From Rhodanobacteraceae bacterium (lineage in GTDB: Bacteria; Pseudomonadota; Gammaproteobacteria; Xanthomonadales; SZUA-5): a stretch of 8,509 nt of DNA. The stretch's first letter is position 1; every line of letters begins with the position of its first letter. The notes under the pieces are model-generated. The model saw only the letters and a program-made list of their open reading frames with translations, was not told where the DNA came from and did not search any database. Positions 6,747 through 8,509 of this stretch are shown piece after piece. The DNA is taken from assembly GCA_003233535.1 (NCBI GenBank), contig QIMA01000009.1, positions 1 through 8,509 of the forward strand. The letters run 5' to 3'. The position numbers and the translations under genes are program-made.

Positions 6747-7445
6747 ATGAAAGCGGATTCACCGTGGGCCGACGTCATCTTGCTCGGTGTGGTTTCCGCC
6801 GCACTGTTGTTTTTCTGGAACAGCCCGGTGCTGATTCCGCTGAAAATTCTGATTGTTCTGTTTCATGAACTCTCGCACGCGCTGATGACCATTGTGACTG
6901 GCGGCGAAGTGGTTTCAATGACCCTCAGCGGCGATCAGGGCGGCGCAGTGCTGTCCCGCGGCGGCAATCGATTTCTCACCCTTTCAGCCGGCTATTTGGG
7001 CTCGCTCGCCTTCGGCTGTGTGCTGTACCTGCTGGCACGCGGCTCCAATCTAGATGCACTTTGGAGCGGGCTGTTGGCGGTGGTGTTAGCGCTGACCGCC
7101 TTCATCTTCGTTCGCAACGTATTCGGCTTCGGCTTTAGTCTGGGGGCAGCAATCGCCCTGGGCCTATTGGCACGCTTCGGCGGCGCTAGCGCCAACGACA
7201 TCGTGCTCAAAACGGTGGGCTTGGCAAGCATGCTCTATGTCCCGGCCGACATTGTCTCTGACACTTTGAGCCGCTCGCACCTGCGCTCAGACGCACGCAT
7301 GCTGGCTGAAGAGTTTGGTGGATTCACCCAGATGTGGGGCGTGCTGTGGCTGATCATCGCAATCATTGCGATAGCCACTACCCTATATGTCGGCTGGCAT
7401 AGATCGCCGCCTTCAGCAAAGATTCCGCCGAGCAACGCTGCCTAG
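6747..7445 (+). CDS. M50B-like membrane zinc metalloprotease
   Basis: The 232-residue polytopic membrane protein fits the Peptidase_M50B-like group (site-2-protease-related). The zinc site HELSH (His40, Glu41, His44) is embedded in a hydrophobic helix (LKILIVLFHELSHALMTIVTGG), as expected for an intramembrane metalloprotease. A later SDARMLAEEFGG block (181-192) is the likely second zinc-ligand region, with Asp182. Further membrane segments lie around 8-24, 76-97, 106-142 and 196-216, and a short Pro/Ser-rich tail follows. I place the start at the ATG at 6747 because AGGA (6738-6741) is five bases upstream and family-like sequence starts here. The longer frame from 6603 adds 48 residues without membrane or domain features. 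Its TAG stop coincides with the first bases of the repeat element, so the natural C-terminus may have been trimmed. The substrate is unknown. Confidence 0.82.
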   Translation: MKADSPWADVILLGVVSAALLFFWNSPVLIPLKILIVLFHELSHALMTIVTGGEVVSMTLSGDQGGAVLSRGGNRFLTLSAGYLGSLAFGCVLYLLARGSNLDALWSGLLAVVLALTAFIFVRNVFGFGFSLGAAIALGLLARFGGASANDIVLKTVGLASMLYVPADIVSDTLSRSHLRSDARMLAEEFGGFTQMWGVLWLIIAIIAIATTLYVGWHRSPPSAKIPPSNAA

Positions 7446-7623
7446 CCCGGACCTCATAAACTTCACGCGCCCTCGCTAGGCCTTTGATCGCCCAGCGACT
7501 TTTCCTCAGTCAGGTGTATGAACCACCCCGTTTTGAAAAACCACTGGCGCTCCTGCAGAAAAACCACTGGCCTACCAATCTCCTGCGCGATCATCGCGCG
7601 CGTTCACGAAACATCCGGGCTGA
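7443..7623. mobile_element. MITE-like 181-bp element with inverted ends
   Basis: The left end TAGCCCGGACCTCATAAAC (7443-7461) and the right end read on the minus strand, CAGCCCGGATGTTTCGTGAAC (7622-7602), are inverted copies of one terminal sequence. The intact left end at 8421 (AGCCCGGATATTTCATAAAC) matches the right end at 17 of 20 positions. Copy 1 has lost two bases near its left tip. The interior has no coding frame of note, so this would be a non-autonomous or internally deleted insertion sequence. No target-site duplication is evident. The ends remind me of those of IS1380-type transposons, but I cannot confirm that. It separates the convergent M50 and PNPOx-like genes and supplies the M50 stop codon. 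Confidence 0.65.
7536..7571. repeat. Short direct repeats inside the element
   Basis: AAAAACCACTGGC occurs at 7536-7548 and again at 7559-7571, 23 bp apart. CTCCTGC also recurs at 7550-7556 and 7580-7586. They lie in the interior of the 181-bp element and could be transposase sub-terminal sites or the scar of the internal deletion. Confidence 0.6.
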
Positions 7624-7635
7624 AAGGACCGTTCC

Positions 7636-8184
7636 TTAAGGCGTCGCCCATTGCGCTATCCAGCCACGTCTAGACCAACGGGCCTGCACGCGCTGATGAC
7701 CAGCAAGGCCAATAAGCAGTACATCCAAATCCGTAACTTGTAGCTGCAACAACGCAAAGTTGCGGCGTGCTCGACCCAGTTGGTCCGCCCCCCGGCCCAA
7801 TCCAGCGTCTGTCGCTCGTAAATACTCACCGCGCTGACGCTCGCTGAGCTGCTCCCAAGCTTGGCGCCAGCGGGCTCCCTGACTAACCACCCGGAGTCGG
7901 CCACGCATCCGCACTTGCACCCGGCTCTCCGGCTCATAGGCCATCAGTTCGCTGATCGGCGTCTGCTTGATCTGCGCTACTTTTTCGCTGCGCGCGTCGG
8001 TGTAGCAAACCAAGCTGCGCCGATCCTGTACACACCGACGGAGCACCACCGAACGGACTCGAGGTCCGTCGGCGGCGCTAGTCGCCAGCGCCACGACGCG
8101 ACAGGCGTGTGCGGGCTGCTCAGCGGCCGCCCTCAGAAGCTCCCAGGCATACTCAACGGCGGCCCCTGACTGTTGCCAACTCAC
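7636..8184 (-). CDS. Pyridoxamine 5'-phosphate oxidase-like FMN-binding protein
   Basis: The 182-residue split-barrel protein resembles the alr4036/PNPOx-like group, which binds FMN. Visible family blocks are PRVRSVVLRR (41-50, phosphate contact region), LVCYTDARSEKVAQI (58-72, equivalent to the FYTN..SRKA block of PdxH), RVQVRMRGRLRVV (88-100), the ARW..AWEQLSERQR helix (104-118) and the C-terminal motif ending RRGWIAQWATP. It is shorter than true PdxH (about 218 residues) and lacks its long SxQS segment, so I do not call it pdxH. The start is a GTG at 8184 with no good ribosome site. The frame is open upstream to a TAA at 8217, which is the entericidin stop, and there is no ATG in between. 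It lies 30 bp downstream of the lipoprotein gene and may be co-transcribed with it. Its substrate is unknown. Confidence 0.82.
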   Translation of the reverse strand: MSWQQSGAAVEYAWELLRAAAEQPAHACRVVALATSAADGPRVRSVVLRRCVQDRRSLVCYTDARSEKVAQIKQTPISELMAYEPESRVQVRMRGRLRVVSQGARWRQAWEQLSERQRGEYLRATDAGLGRGADQLGRARRNFALLQLQVTDLDVLLIGLAGHQRVQARWSRRGWIAQWATP

Positions 8185-8214
8185 GACCCGCGGCGCGGCA
8201 TTCGCGATAGCGGC

Positions 8215-8364
8215 TTAGTCCCTGGCTTCGTCGGAGCTCCGCTGAATCGCCTTGCCGGCCGTCTCTACATCTTTGCCAACGCCACGAATAGTGTTGCAGC
8301 CGACGCTGGTGAGCAGCGCGAGCGTTCCCAACAAAACCACTATAAGACGCAATTGCTTAGCCAT
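8215..8364 (-). CDS. Entericidin A/B-family small lipoprotein
   Basis: The 49-residue peptide starts MAKQLRLIVVLLGTLALL and has a positively charged N-terminus (Lys3, Arg6), a hydrophobic core and a lipobox-like TSVGC with Cys23. It continues CNTIRGVGKDVETAGKAI, which is the entericidin pattern (CNT.RG.G.D....G..I), and ends SSDEARD before TAA. Entericidins are small lipoproteins. In E. coli EcnA/EcnB act as antidote and toxin, with EcnB under stationary-phase control; single-copy homologues are widespread and of unclear role. I choose the ATG at 8364 because GGAG (8371-8374) is six bases upstream. The in-frame ATG at 8370 abuts that site with zero spacing. The -3 lipobox residue is Ser rather than Leu, which is atypical but tolerated. 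It should be lipidated by Lgt. The TAA lies 30 bp before the PNPOx-like GTG. Confidence 0.88.
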   Translation of the reverse strand: MAKQLRLIVVLLGTLALLTSVGCNTIRGVGKDVETAGKAIQRSSDEARD

Positions 8365-8370
8365 ACTCAT

Positions 8371-8374
8371 CTCC
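8371..8374 (-). promoter_or_regulatory. Ribosome binding site of the entericidin gene
   Basis: GGAG on the minus strand is six bases before the ATG at 8364 and immediately adjacent to the ATG at 8370. It selects the shorter 49-residue product. The promoter must lie in the 50 bp between here and the repeat at 8421. TTGACT and GATAAA are present on the minus strand there, but only 12 bp apart, so I do not call them a pair. Confidence 0.7.
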
Positions 8375-8420
8375 GATTTATCAGTTGCCTACAGTCAACA
8401 CTAAACGCGATCTGTGTCCC

Positions 8421-8509
8421 TAGCCCGGATATTTCATAAACTTCACGCGCCCTCGCTAGGCCCTTGATCGCCCAGCGATTTTTCCTCAGTCGGGTGTATG
8501 AACCACTAC
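8421..8509. repeat. Second copy of the element left end, cut by the window edge
   Basis: From 8434 to 8506 it matches 7454-7526 at 70 of 73 positions, in the same orientation, and its first bases (TAGCCCGGATATTTCATAAA) give the uninterrupted terminal sequence. Similarity ends near 8506, only 3 bases before the window ends. The element body would lie to the right, so this may be another MITE copy or the end of a full insertion sequence. It sits upstream of the entericidin gene and may provide or disturb its promoter. Confidence 0.75.

Noticed and set aside
7624..7637. AAGGA-CCGT-TCCTT mini-hairpin as terminator of the PNPOx-like gene
   Set aside because: It has a five-pair stem of modest GC content, overlaps the stop codon and lacks a T-run.
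8365..8420. Imperfect inverted repeat GTTGCCTACAGTCAAC (8383-8398 region) as an operator
   Set aside because: Only 12 of 16 positions are symmetric and the arms are four bases long, which is not distinguishable from chance.

Overview
The window looks like the chromosome of a GC-rich proteobacterium, most likely a gammaproteobacterium. The evidence is that ThyA aligns without gaps to the 264-residue E. coli type, lgt and thyA are adjacent as in enterics, and an OmpR/EnvZ-type two-component pair and an entericidin-like lipoprotein are present. I cannot name a genus. Most of the content is housekeeping. The interest lies in two disrupted reading frames, a perfect palindrome, a small gene that is easy to miss and a pair of mobile-element ends.

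Layout. (1) 13-840, plus strand: AIM24/TIGR00266-family protein, converging on the next block across a strong hairpin (857-887). (2) 918-6527, minus strand: a tightly packed six-gene block transcribed right to left: rlmI-like 23S rRNA methyltransferase, lgt, thyA, folA, OmpR-type response regulator, sensor histidine kinase. rlmI to lgt is separated by 3 bp, lgt and thyA overlap by GTGA, and regulator to kinase is 19 bp. rlmI is interrupted by a single in-frame TGA at codon 254. folA lacks a stop at its conserved end, and a tandem TAA-TGA lies two bases out of frame there. A 22-bp perfect palindrome sits 15 bp upstream of the response-regulator start. (3) 6528-6746: divergent intergenic region with a hairpin. 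(4) 6747-7445, plus: membrane metalloprotease of the M50B-like type. (5) 7443-7623: a 181-bp MITE-like element with inverted ends that supplies the protease stop codon. (6) 7636-8364, minus: an FMN-binding pyridoxamine-phosphate-oxidase-like protein preceded by a 49-codon entericidin-type lipoprotein gene. (7) 8421-8509: a second copy of the element end, in the same orientation as the first, running off the window.

How the genes fit together. thyA and folA form the dTMP/folate pair: ThyA oxidises methylene-THF to DHF and FolA reduces it back. Lgt adds the diacylglyceryl group to prolipoproteins, and the entericidin-like peptide at 8215-8364 would be one of its substrates. The two-component pair at the distal end of the block probably has its own control point at the palindrome. 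I see no CRISPR array, tRNA, rRNA, phage gene or complete transposase. I do not see a clearly new multi-gene system. The best leads are the recoded or broken rlmI, the palindromic operator candidate and the small element family.
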